64,000 nucleotides of DNA from Bartonella schoenbuchensis R1 (GTDB taxonomy: Bacteria; Pseudomonadota; Alphaproteobacteria; Rhizobiales; Rhizobiaceae). The translations under genes and the position numbers were made by a program. The stretch lies in the NCBI RefSeq assembly GCF_002022685.1, contig NZ_CP019789.1, positions 930,001 to 994,000 on the forward strand. The letters run 5' to 3'. The notes below the pieces were generated by a model. The model saw nothing but the letters and a program-made list of their open reading frames with translations. It was not told the origin of the DNA and did not search any database. Shown here in pieces: positions 16,385 through 24,600 of this stretch; within the stretch, counting starts at the first letter, position 1, and each line of letters begins with the position of its first letter.

Positions 16385-16776
16385 AAAGATTTTTTGCTCT
16401 TGTTCACAAGGATGAAAATTCTGCTTTTGGTGTTCAGTTTCCTGATTTTAAAGGACTATTTTCTGCTGCCGATCAGGAAGAAAATCTTATTGCTAATGCA
16501 ACAGAAGCTCTTCAATTATATTGCGAAGAAATGGATAAATTGCCAACTCCTTTAAAATTTGAAGAAGTGATACAGAAAGAAACTGTCAAAATAGCTTTGT
16601 CGGAAGGAGCTTTTTTAATACAAGTTCCATTTATTGAAAATGATTCAGAAGTGGTGCGTATGAATATATCAATTGAACGAGGGCTCTTGCGCGCAATTGA
16701 TGATTGTGCACAAGAAAGAGGCTTAACACGATCTGCCTTTTTAGCAACGGCAGCACGTCATGAGCTTAATATTTGA
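16381..16776 (+). CDS. hicB: HicB-type antitoxin
   Basis: 131 residues. The HicB fold (ENSAFGVQFPDFKGLFSAAD, ANATEALQLYCEEMDKLPTP) is followed by a ribbon-helix-helix end (VRMNISIERGLLRAIDDCAQ, TRSAFLATAARHEL), which is the DNA-binding part. It overlaps hicA by four bases. The pair occupies a site that in the decayed prophage copy holds a different cassette (41684-42594). Confidence 0.92.
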   Translation: MKRFFALVHKDENSAFGVQFPDFKGLFSAADQEENLIANATEALQLYCEEMDKLPTPLKFEEVIQKETVKIALSEGAFLIQVPFIENDSEVVRMNISIERGLLRAIDDCAQERGLTRSAFLATAARHELNI

Positions 16777-16889
16777 GTCATCAGATGTAATGAGAAAATT
16801 TACAATTTTTCTTCTACGACCATTTACACTTAACAAATACCATATTTAGTTTGATTGAAATAAAAAATACCAGATTGTGATTTTTTTAG

Positions 16890-16918
16890 TTGACATGGGG
16901 ATATAAATAGTATTTAAT
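16890..16918 (+). promoter_or_regulatory. Strong sigma70-type promoter
   Basis: TTGACA (16890-16895), a 17-base spacer and TTTAAT (16913-16918). The same -35 and spacing survive in the inverted, decayed copy around 41545-41575 (TTGACA and TTTACT). It would start a short transcript ending at the terminator at 16997-17018. Confidence 0.5.
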
Positions 16919-16924
16919 AGCGCT

Positions 16925-17018
16925 ACTGCACTGGTTTTGTTGCGTCTAAAATTACAGATTTATGTAAATTTTTCTTTTGAGTTTTGTTGTTAAAAGCCCT
17001 GCGTTTGCAGGGTTTTTT
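16925..17018 (+). ncRNA. Candidate short phage RNA
   Basis: About 95 bases between a strong promoter and an intrinsic terminator, without an open reading frame of useful length. The promoter, the tract before the hairpin (gttttgttgtt) and the hairpin are all recognisable in the decayed inverted copy at about 41440-41600. The RNA is predicted from these signals only. Alternatively it is the leader of the tail operon with attenuation. Confidence 0.35.
16997..17018 (+). terminator. Intrinsic terminator
   Basis: Stem CCCTGC/GCAGGG with a GTTT loop (16997-17012) followed by TTTTTT. Confidence 0.75.
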
Positions 17019-17067
17019 ATTAAACAACTCAAATTTAGTCACTCCTATTTATTGACATACACTTATT

Positions 17068-17107
17068 GACCTCACTCTTCTTTCCTCCTGAGAGTGAGGT
17101 CTTTTTT
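17068..17107 (+). terminator. Intrinsic terminator or attenuator before tail genes
   Basis: An 11-base perfect stem GACCTCACTCT/AGAGTGAGGTC (17068-17078 with 17091-17101) followed by six T residues, 28 bases before the next start. A degraded version lies inverted at about 41370-41400. Its place suggests control of readthrough into the tail genes. Confidence 0.7.
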
Positions 17108-17135
17108 ATGTCTCAATCTCTCCAAAGGAATAATT

Positions 17136-17636
17136 ATGGGAAAAGTACAAGTAGTTATCACAAGACCTATGTGTGTTCTTGGTGATAACAAAACAACCGT
17201 TCGTTTTGAGCCTTCCACAAAAAGTGAGCCATTCGTTGAGGTTTCTTATCAGGTGTATTGTCGCCTTAAACGCGCTGGTGCTGCCAAGGTTTATCAACAA
17301 TGGCGATCACAAAACGTTAATGCAAAACCTGAGGTTAATGAGCAAGAAGTTTCTGTACCAGAACCTAATGAGCAAGAGGTCTCTGTAGATGTTAGTACTC
17401 AAGAGGTTGCACAGGTCGTTGAAGAAGTTGAACAAACTGTTGATGAAAAACCAGCGCTTAATGAACAAGAAGTTTCTATACCAGAACCTAATAAGCAAGA
17501 AGTCTCTACAGATGTAGATACGCAAGATACTGAACAGACTACTCAAGATGTTGAGCAAACGTCTATAGAATCCGACGAACAATCTCCAAAAGCAAAAACT
17601 TCTAAATCCACAACGCGTGCGACAAAAAAGGCTTAG
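17136..17636 (+). CDS. Phage head/tail-region protein with acidic repeats
   Basis: About 166 residues. The start at 17136 follows AAAGGA. Residues 1-55 form a compact domain (KVQVVITRPMCVLGDNKTTV, EVSYQVYCRLKRAGAAKVYQ). The rest is an acidic, low-complexity tail with the unit NEQEVSVPEPNEQEVS repeated twice, ending in a Lys/Thr-rich stretch. The repeat comes from a DNA duplication of about 125 bases. It lies directly before the minor tail Z-like gene. The exact function is unknown. A fragment of its start is fused to a decoration-protein end at 41149. Confidence 0.6.
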   Translation: MGKVQVVITRPMCVLGDNKTTVRFEPSTKSEPFVEVSYQVYCRLKRAGAAKVYQQWRSQNVNAKPEVNEQEVSVPEPNEQEVSVDVSTQEVAQVVEEVEQTVDEKPALNEQEVSIPEPNKQEVSTDVDTQDTEQTTQDVEQTSIESDEQSPKAKTSKSTTRATKKA

Positions 17637-17639
17637 GTT

Positions 17640-18227
17640 TTGGGGTTAAAGATCCATGCCAAGTGGTATCTGCAACAAGCAGAAAATACTTTTACTAGTC
17701 TTCAAGCACCGCGTCTTCATTGGGCTTTGCGTAATGCCATTAATAGCACAGCAAAGCAGGTTGAACGTTTTGCTGAAAAGAAAGTTGCAGAGGATGCTTC
17801 AATTCCACCAAAGCGCGTTAAGAAAGGTATTTATATTAGCGGCAAAGCCACAGCAAAATTTCTTGAAACGGATATCATTGGTTCAGCTTCGCTATTGCCT
17901 CTTAAGATTTTTAAGGCAAGGGAAACGAAACGTGGCGTGATTTATAAAATCTTCGGCAAAAGAGAAATTATGCCCCATGGTTTTATTCGGGGAGGAAAAT
18001 TTCCAGAGCGTGTCAATCTAAAGATGGGAGGGCATGTCTTTACAAGAACCTCTGGAGATAGGTTCCCAATTGCAAAACAAGAAGGCACCTCGATTGCTTA
18101 TGTCATGTCTAAACCAAAGATCTCAAGTTCTATTGAACACCATGCACGTGAGAGGCTAACCAAAAATATACAGAGCCAAATTGCTCGGCAAGAATATATG
18201 GTCAATCAAAAGGCCCCACGCTCTTAA
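17640..18227 (+). CDS. Minor tail protein Z-like
   Basis: 195 residues beginning at TTG, close behind the previous stop. It resembles the lambda gpZ family of minor tail proteins, basic proteins at the head-proximal tail end: LHWALRNAINSTAKQVERFA, IPPKRVKKGIYI, MPHGFIRGGKFPERV, GHVFTRTSGDRFPIAKQEG, and C-terminal SSIEHHARERLTKNIQSQI. In lambda Z lies next to U and FII; here those are near 35.5-37 kb, so the structural genes have been rearranged. Confidence 0.75.
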   Translation: MGLKIHAKWYLQQAENTFTSLQAPRLHWALRNAINSTAKQVERFAEKKVAEDASIPPKRVKKGIYISGKATAKFLETDIIGSASLLPLKIFKARETKRGVIYKIFGKREIMPHGFIRGGKFPERVNLKMGGHVFTRTSGDRFPIAKQEGTSIAYVMSKPKISSSIEHHARERLTKNIQSQIARQEYMVNQKAPRS

Positions 18228-18425
18228 ACTATACCAATTGTATACAAACAATATGATGATTTTAATGTTTCAAACCAAACTATCGGAAGAAAAGTTTTTA
18301 AAAGGTACTTTCCAGTGGGGTACGTGTGTTGCGGGGCAATCAAGCGCAACATATCGCTAGCGACAGAATTTTTAAATGACTGTACATTGTACACATAAAT
18401 TATTGGAAAATAACAATTATCATAC

Positions 18426-18456
18426 GCTATCTTCCTTCCATGGCGAGATAGCTTTT
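18426..18456 (+). terminator. Intrinsic terminator
   Basis: Stem GCTATCT/AGATAGC (18426-18432 with 18446-18452), a 13-base loop, then TTTT. It lies downstream of the tail gene. The rest of 18228-18558 shows no gene. Confidence 0.45.
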
Positions 18457-18558
18457 AAGCCATTTGTTTAAATTTATCTATTTTAGCAAATTCATCAGCT
18501 TTTTCAATTTGTAGTACATTAACATCGTAAGTAGCTTGCATGTTAAGTTAACAGGATG

Positions 18559-18831
18559 TTAATCGCGATAACTTTTTTGTAAGTCTTGCTCAATGAGATG
18601 TCGGACATAACGTGTATAGGGAATAGCTTGGTTTTTAGCTTTTTCCTTTAAAGCGTTCATAAGCGCTTGAGGCAAACGAATATTAATAGAGGCTTCTTTA
18701 GGTAAAAATTCAAAATGGACGGGTTTAAAACCAGTTAAATCATACTCTGTAAGATCTGCAGTATCTACAAAGTTTTCTGCTTCTGCATCGGTTTTAAAAA
18801 CAGGCATTTGTTTTAACTTAAAGGTTTTCAT
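18559..18831 (-). CDS. brnA: BrnA-type antitoxin
   Basis: About 90 residues from MKTFKLKQMP, where GGAAA precedes the ATG. The C-terminal ribbon-helix-helix is clear (SINIRLPQALMNALKEKAKN, PYTRYVRHLIEQDL). It overlaps the end of the brnT toxin gene by 14 bases on the same strand. BrnA binds and inhibits BrnT and represses the operon. Confidence 0.85.
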   Translation of the reverse strand: MKTFKLKQMPVFKTDAEAENFVDTADLTEYDLTGFKPVHFEFLPKEASINIRLPQALMNALKEKAKNQAIPYTRYVRHLIEQDLQKSYRD

Positions 18832-19114
18832 AAAAATCAATTTCCTTTTGGTGCATATAACGAGCACTAATGGGGCGCACGAATAATTTATTGTTCATTG
18901 TTCTAAAGGTAAAAACTAAAAAAATATATCGTTCATTATAGCTTTTCCCGATAGCTCTAAACCTTTCTTCTCTAACATCTGGATCATCTTTGATAACTAA
19001 GCGACCATAACCAGAGAATAGATACTCAATTTCTTTTTTAGAAACTCCATGTTTAGCACATTTAGGCCAATTACCTTCGTCCCAGTTTATACCACATATT
19101 TTAATATTTTTCAT
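18818..19114 (-). CDS. brnT: BrnT-type toxin
   Basis: 98 residues, BrnT ribonuclease fold: INWDEGNWPKCAKHGVSKKE, IEYLFSGYGRL, REERFRAIGKSYNERYIFLV, FTFR, and RPISARYMHQKE. The W-D-xxK-xxxHGV start and RxIGxS segment are the family hallmarks. It is the first gene of a two-gene operon with brnA. Confidence 0.88.
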   Translation of the reverse strand: MKNIKICGINWDEGNWPKCAKHGVSKKEIEYLFSGYGRLVIKDDPDVREERFRAIGKSYNERYIFLVFTFRTMNNKLFVRPISARYMHQKEIDFYENL

Positions 19115-19189
19115 AACGAATGTATATCAAAATGTATCCACAAATACAATAAAGTCTTTTAAAAATTAGTTCAGAAAATAACAAAAACA

Positions 19190-19561
19190 ATGAATAAAAA
19201 GAATAGAGAAGGACTGTCGGCTCGAGCGTTTGCGAAGAAGATGGGTGTTTATCCTAACGCGGTTATTGCTCGTTTTAAGACGGGAAAGTTTGATGAAGCG
19301 CTTTATGATGACGGTTCTATCAATGAAGAATTAGCCACTGCTCTATGGAATGAGAATCCCACCAAGCAAGCCTATATTGTAGGCGATGATGGAAAACCTC
19401 GCACAAAAACAAAGCAGGCTTCTATAGAAGGAGCTAATGAACACAAGATAAAACTCCAGAGAATGCAAGTCGCGCTTGAAAGAGAGAAAATTGCTCTTGA
19501 ACAGTTACGAAAGACAACTGTTGATCGTGAAGGAAGGAAAGAAAAATACATTATTTTATAA
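19190..19561 (+). CDS. Terminase small subunit-like, probably truncated
   Basis: 123 residues. A helix-turn-helix-like N-terminus (SARAFAKKMGVYPNAVIARF) precedes a helical segment KIKLQRMQVALEREKIALEQ, the arrangement of Nu1-type small terminase subunits that bind the packaging site. The reading ends abruptly in EGRKEKYIIL and is shorter than typical Nu1 proteins, so the C-terminal part that joins the large subunit is probably lost. The large subunit follows 165 bases downstream. Confidence 0.55.
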   Translation: MNKKNREGLSARAFAKKMGVYPNAVIARFKTGKFDEALYDDGSINEELATALWNENPTKQAYIVGDDGKPRTKTKQASIEGANEHKIKLQRMQVALEREKIALEQLRKTTVDREGRKEKYIIL

Positions 19562-19726
19562 AATTTTATTGTTACATCATATTGTATCACCTTAATCATT
19601 TTGATATATATATTGTTTATAAATTGGAAGTGATTCTATTAGTTTGTTTAGTGTTATTATAAAAAGCAGTTAGTATTCCTCTTCCTTTCCATGATCAAGA
19701 CCCTCTCAATTATAAGGAGGAGAAGA

Positions 19727-21085
19727 ATGACTAATACAGGAGAAGGGTTTGTTTATTTTCATGCCTGTGAAGCTTGTCAACCAGATCCCCCTTACACAGT
19801 TTCACAATGGGCAGATAAAAACCGTTATTTGAGTACAGTAGCCAGTGCTGAACCTGGATTATGGAGAACTAAACGCACCCCTTATTTACGGGAAATCATG
19901 GACAATCTTTCCTCTTACGTACCGGTTGAAAAAACAGTTGTGATGAAAGCTACACAGATTGGTATAACAGAAGCTGGCTTAAACTTTTGTGGTTACGTTA
20001 TTCACCACAGTCCTGGCCCTATTCTTTATGTCATGCCTACAGTTGATCTGGCTAAGAGAGTATCTAAGACCCGTCTTGACCCTATGATTGAAGCCAGCCC
20101 TGCATTAAGCGAACGTATCTCCCCTGCCCGCGCTAGAGACAAGGGGAATACAATGTTCTCGAAAGAATTTGATGGTGGGGTATTGATGCTTACAGGAGCC
20201 AATAGTGCTGCTGGCTTGCGATCAATGCCTATTCGTTATTTGATCCTTGATGAAGTTGATGGTTATCCATTGAATGTTAATCGAAGAGGAGATCCAGTAA
20301 CTCTTGCTGAAACATGTACATCAACTTTTATCCAACAAAAGATTTTCAAATTTTCTAAACCACGTCACCGTATCACAAGTCGTATCGCTAAAGATTTTGC
20401 CTTAGGAGATCAGAGATATTACAATGTGCCTTGTGATGAATGTGGTACACTTCAACCCATTGTTTGGTCGCAAATTAAATGGCCCAAAGGGGATCCTGAA
20501 AAAGCCGTATTTGCTTGTGCGCATTGTGGTCATGAACATGCTGAACACCGTAAAGAAGATTTATTGTCTGAAGAAAGGGGAGCTTGTTGGATACCGACAC
20601 AAGAGGCAATGAGATCTCGTTTGCGCTCTTACCATATTTCAGCACTCTATTCACCTTGGATGACATGGGGAGAATGCGCTATCAAATTCTTAGAAGCTAA
20701 AAATGATCCTGCGCTTTTACAGGTTTTTGTCAATGGTGTTTTAGGTGAACCATGGGAAGATAAATCAGGAGAAGTCATTGATCTGGATAGTTTGTATGCC
20801 CAACGTGAAGATTATCCTCTTGCTCCTGCCCAAGCAGTCCTCCTCATAGCGGGTATTGATGTACAAAATGATCGCTTAGAGCTTGAAGTTGTAGGTTGGG
20901 GGCGTGGTGAAGAAAGTTGGAACATTGATTATCAAGTTCTGCCGGGTGATCCCTCTTCTCTCGATGTTTGGGATCAGTTGGATGAGTATCTTCGAAAACG
21001 ATGGCCACATCCTGGTTTCAAAGACGGGATACAAATAGCAGCAGCTTGTATTGATACAGGAGGCAACCATACACAAGTTCACTAG
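19727..21085 (+). CDS. Terminase large subunit (gpA family), C-terminally truncated
   Basis: About 452 residues from the ATG behind AAGGAGGAG. Lambda gpA-type packaging ATPase: an adenine/Walker-like segment VVMKATQIGITEAGLNFCGY, Walker B LILDEVDGYP, a zinc-binding-like CDECGTLQP/CAHCGHEH, and the start of the nuclease domain (IAGIDVQNDRLELEVVGWGR). The family continues past IDTGGxHT, but here the frame stops after IDTGGNHTQVH, so about a third of the usual 600-650 residues is missing. The cargo block begins just beyond. Confidence 0.85.
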   Translation: MTNTGEGFVYFHACEACQPDPPYTVSQWADKNRYLSTVASAEPGLWRTKRTPYLREIMDNLSSYVPVEKTVVMKATQIGITEAGLNFCGYVIHHSPGPILYVMPTVDLAKRVSKTRLDPMIEASPALSERISPARARDKGNTMFSKEFDGGVLMLTGANSAAGLRSMPIRYLILDEVDGYPLNVNRRGDPVTLAETCTSTFIQQKIFKFSKPRHRITSRIAKDFALGDQRYYNVPCDECGTLQPIVWSQIKWPKGDPEKAVFACAHCGHEHAEHRKEDLLSEERGACWIPTQEAMRSRLRSYHISALYSPWMTWGECAIKFLEAKNDPALLQVFVNGVLGEPWEDKSGEVIDLDSLYAQREDYPLAPAQAVLLIAGIDVQNDRLELEVVGWGRGEESWNIDYQVLPGDPSSLDVWDQLDEYLRKRWPHPGFKDGIQIAAACIDTGGNHTQVH

Positions 21086-21184
21086 CTGCTGGTGTGATTG
21101 CTAAAACAGACTTTACCCACTTTGAAAAATTAACAACGCTTCTTTTTATTTAAGGAGATAGCTCCAAGCTGTACTTAAACTTTT

Positions 21185-21682
21185 TTAGTGTACAGTTTTT
21201 TGAGTATCCTCAATTTCTCTTATTTCCAATTTTGGAAGATCACGAACAATTTTCATTGTTTCTAAACTTACAGTAATCACCCGTTGAAATAATTCTAAAG
21301 GGTAAGCAGGATTACCAACAGTCTCCACAGCATAGCGATTAGCATCATTAACAATGCCACTTGCTTTATCAATTTTCACAATTTGCCTATCCATAACCCA
21401 TTCAAGAGCAGGTTTACCACTTACTATATAGTCGTAAGCTTCCAATGGGATATTTTGCATAGTAATTTGTGCATTATAAATCACAGTGCTTTTATCAATA
21501 TCACCACGTTTACCAGCAAATTTCATCTTCTCAACACGGTAGAAATTCACTTCATCATCAATAACCCAAGTGCTTGGATCACCCTGTTTATAGGTGACGG
21601 GATATGGCTCGACCTCTTCATAGTTTGTATGCAAATCACCAAGCTTTCGACCAGCTTCAACAAAAGCCCAAAAGTCCTCTAC
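21185..21682 (-). CDS. Type ISP restriction enzyme, C-terminal piece
   Basis: Frame continuing the type ISP enzyme after a one-base shift: VEDFWAFVEAGRKLGDLHTN, then YPVTYKQGDPSTW to VRDLPKLE. The first ATG inside it is at 21634. This is the end of the target-recognition part of the single-chain enzyme. Joined to the upstream reading it would give about 1660 residues, in line with LlaGI-like enzymes. Without the fusion it is unlikely to act alone. Confidence 0.75.
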   Translation of the reverse strand, partial: VEDFWAFVEAGRKLGDLHTNYEEVEPYPVTYKQGDPSTWVIDDEVNFYRVEKMKFAGKRGDIDKSTVIYNAQITMQNIPLEAYDYIVSGKPALEWVMDRQIVKIDKASGIVNDANRYAVETVGNPAYPLELFQRVITVSLETMKIVRDLPKLEIREIEDTQKTVH

Positions 21683-24600
21683 TTTTTGACCGTTGGAATA
21701 CGAGGTAATTGTTTGGAAAGATTATGAGCGTAGCGGGCACGATAATCCTCAGAATGTAAAATTCCATAAACGTAAAAGAAGAGATCATCTTTCGTAATTG
21801 TTTCATCAGGGTAGGCTTCTTTAAAATACGCTAATCCTTCATCAGTTATAGCATCACGTCGCTGTAAGCCATCTGCCTTGGCTTCCTTTACGCAATTTTC
21901 AAATAAATGTATCTGCTCTGCACCCTCATTTTCTAAAGACATAGCATTTTCGTAAACATATCTTGGAAAGCATTGACTAGCATCCATCGCACCATAATCA
22001 GGTAAATTTTTAGCCATGATAACTGAAAAGTCCCCTCTTACTCCAGGTCCTGTGATTTGTATCACCCTGTTTTCGACTGCTTCTTTTAGGGGAAATATAC
22101 GCGGCATTTGAGATATTATCTCATTAAAAGCACGATTATAATAAAGCCACTGGCGTATAAAAGGTCGATAAAAACTTTGAGTAAGGCTGTCGTCCTCAAA
22201 TGTAAAAATATTTCCTTTGGCTAACTGTTGTTTAATAGCTCTACTCCAACTGATCTTTCTAGCATCCGTGTTGATAAAACTATTCAAAGCATTTGCACGT
22301 GCTTTATGGTCAAAATGTAGATATGCAGCATTAAAACGCTCTACTTCACTATTATAAAAAGCAATCATATTGCTCATATTTCTTGCTAAGGCTTCATAGC
22401 TTGAATTGTATGCCCAAGCATCACGGTTTGTTACAATACCACAGGAAAAAGTTTCAAATAATTTTAGATCAGTGTCTTTTTTATTCCCTAAGGCTAGAAA
22501 TTTTTCAAAATCACTATTGCGCTTGTTAAGCCAATCACCATGTTCATCTTGTGTAATCACCTGCCAGCCGTGTTCACGCTTGATGCCACCAACACTGCCC
22601 AAACGTTGAAGTTCAGAAAGTTTCTCTTTTCTCGTGAGATTATTACCAATGTCATAATAATAAATTTTTCCACGCTGTTGTGCTGCGGGATTTTTGATAA
22701 GAATAGAAATAGCAATACCTGTCATACTTCCACTCCCAAAAACATTCTGACCTTCTTGAGCACGACCTTTACTTAACATATTTTTACGAATATCACCCCG
22801 TAAATTGAGTACATAAATATTTGAGAATTCTTCATTCAAACATTTTCGTAAGCCATCCATAGAACGTGTATTAATAAACCCAGCATTTGTGATAAAGCCA
22901 ATGACACCACAATCTTTTATGCGATCACTTGCCCAACGAATTGCTCGAATGTAACTGTCATAAAGTGATCGTATTAAATTACCTTTAGACTGAGCAATAT
23001 AGGTTTCGTGAATACGTCTATCTAATTTGGAATAGCTGATATTTTTAGCATTGTCGTTTTCACTCTTTTGCCCGACAGAATAAGGTGGATTGCCAACGAT
23101 GACACGAATATTCAGATTTTGTTGGTGTGATCGGCGTGTACTGTTATCCTTCATCAGATCACTAAACAGGTCTTTTCCTTGCTCCTGCTCATGTTTGTGC
23201 TCATAAAGCTGGAATGTATCGGTTAGACAAATCTTCTTGAATGGTACATAATCTCCACCCATAATGCCATGATATGTCGTCTCAATATTAATGGCGGCGA
23301 TATAGTATGCTAACAATACTATTTCATTAGCGTGAATCTCATGACGGAATTTGTGTTCCATTTCCTCCTGTTTTATCAGACCAGATTGTAAAAGCCGTGT
23401 GATAAAAGTTCCCGTTCCCGTAAACGGGTCCACGATATGAACATCGGGTGAACCAAGTGTTTGCCCAAATTCAGTCTGTAACACCTCATTGACTGAGTTA
23501 ATAATAAAATCGACAACTTCAACAGGAGTATAAACAATCCCCAGTTTTTCCACAGTGCGTGGAAAAGCATAACGAAAAAACTTATCATAAAGCTCTAAAA
23601 TTAAGCTTTGTTTTGCCTGTGGATCGGTAATGCCACTGGCGCGTGTTTTTACACTATCGTAAAATTTTTCAAGATCTTTGGATTCTTTTTCAAGGTTAGC
23701 TTCATTCAGAACATCAAGCATACGCTGCATGGCACGTGACACAGGGTTATCACGAATAAATTGATACCCTTCAAACAACACTTCAAATACAGGGCGGGTG
23801 ATAACATGCTGTGCGAGCATCTCAATCGCGTCATCTTCTGTGATGGCATCATTTAAATCATTACGCAGTTCTGTCAAAAATTTATCAAAGGCCTGCCGAA
23901 CTTCAGTATCTGGCTCTGCTAAAATGCCTGTTAAACGCGTGATATGATTTTTGGCAATGTCAGCAATATTGCTAGCCCAATCCTCCCAATACTCACGCGT
24001 ACCACATTTTTGGGCGATCTTTGCCTTGATCGCGCGCGAGAGTTCATCAACACAGAAAGAAAGCTCCCCTTGAACTTCACTTGTGGTAGTAAAGTCTTTC
24101 CTCGATGTTCCTATGTTCAAGTGTGCAGATTTTGCCTGTGTTGGAAGATCATCTACAACAGAAGTAACAGCTTGCAGCTCAGAATTTTGAGTAATGTTGA
24201 TGATTTCAATCCTATTGCTTACATCTTGCCCTAGTGATGCTTGATTAATCGTAGCATCAAGACGGTCATCATGAGCACGTAAAGCATTTAAAATTTGCCA
24301 GATAACGCGATACTTTTCATTGTTGTTTAGGGCTTGTTCCACTGGAATACCATAAGGAATTCCAACTGGTAGAATGACATAGCCCATTTTTTTACCTTCA
24401 GCACGACGCATCACACGCCCAACGGACTGAACAACATCTATCACGCTCTTACGCGGGTGTAAAAATATGATGGCATCAAGAGCTGGAACATCCACCCCTT
24501 CAGATAGACAGCGTGCATTCGTCAAAACACGGCAAACATTATCCCCAGCATCAGCTTTCAACCAATCAAGCAATATACTACGCTCTTTAGCATTAAATGT

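Noticed and set aside
18455..18541. 28-residue minus-strand frame (MQATYDVNVLQIEKADEFAK...)
   Set aside because: Protein-like, but very short, overlapping a terminator hairpin and without relatives I can name; perhaps the tail of a lost antitoxin.
21085..21184. Short frame after the terminase stop (AAGVIAKTDFTHFEKLTTLL)
   Set aside because: Could be the end of another broken phage gene, but too short to identify; treated as junction debris.
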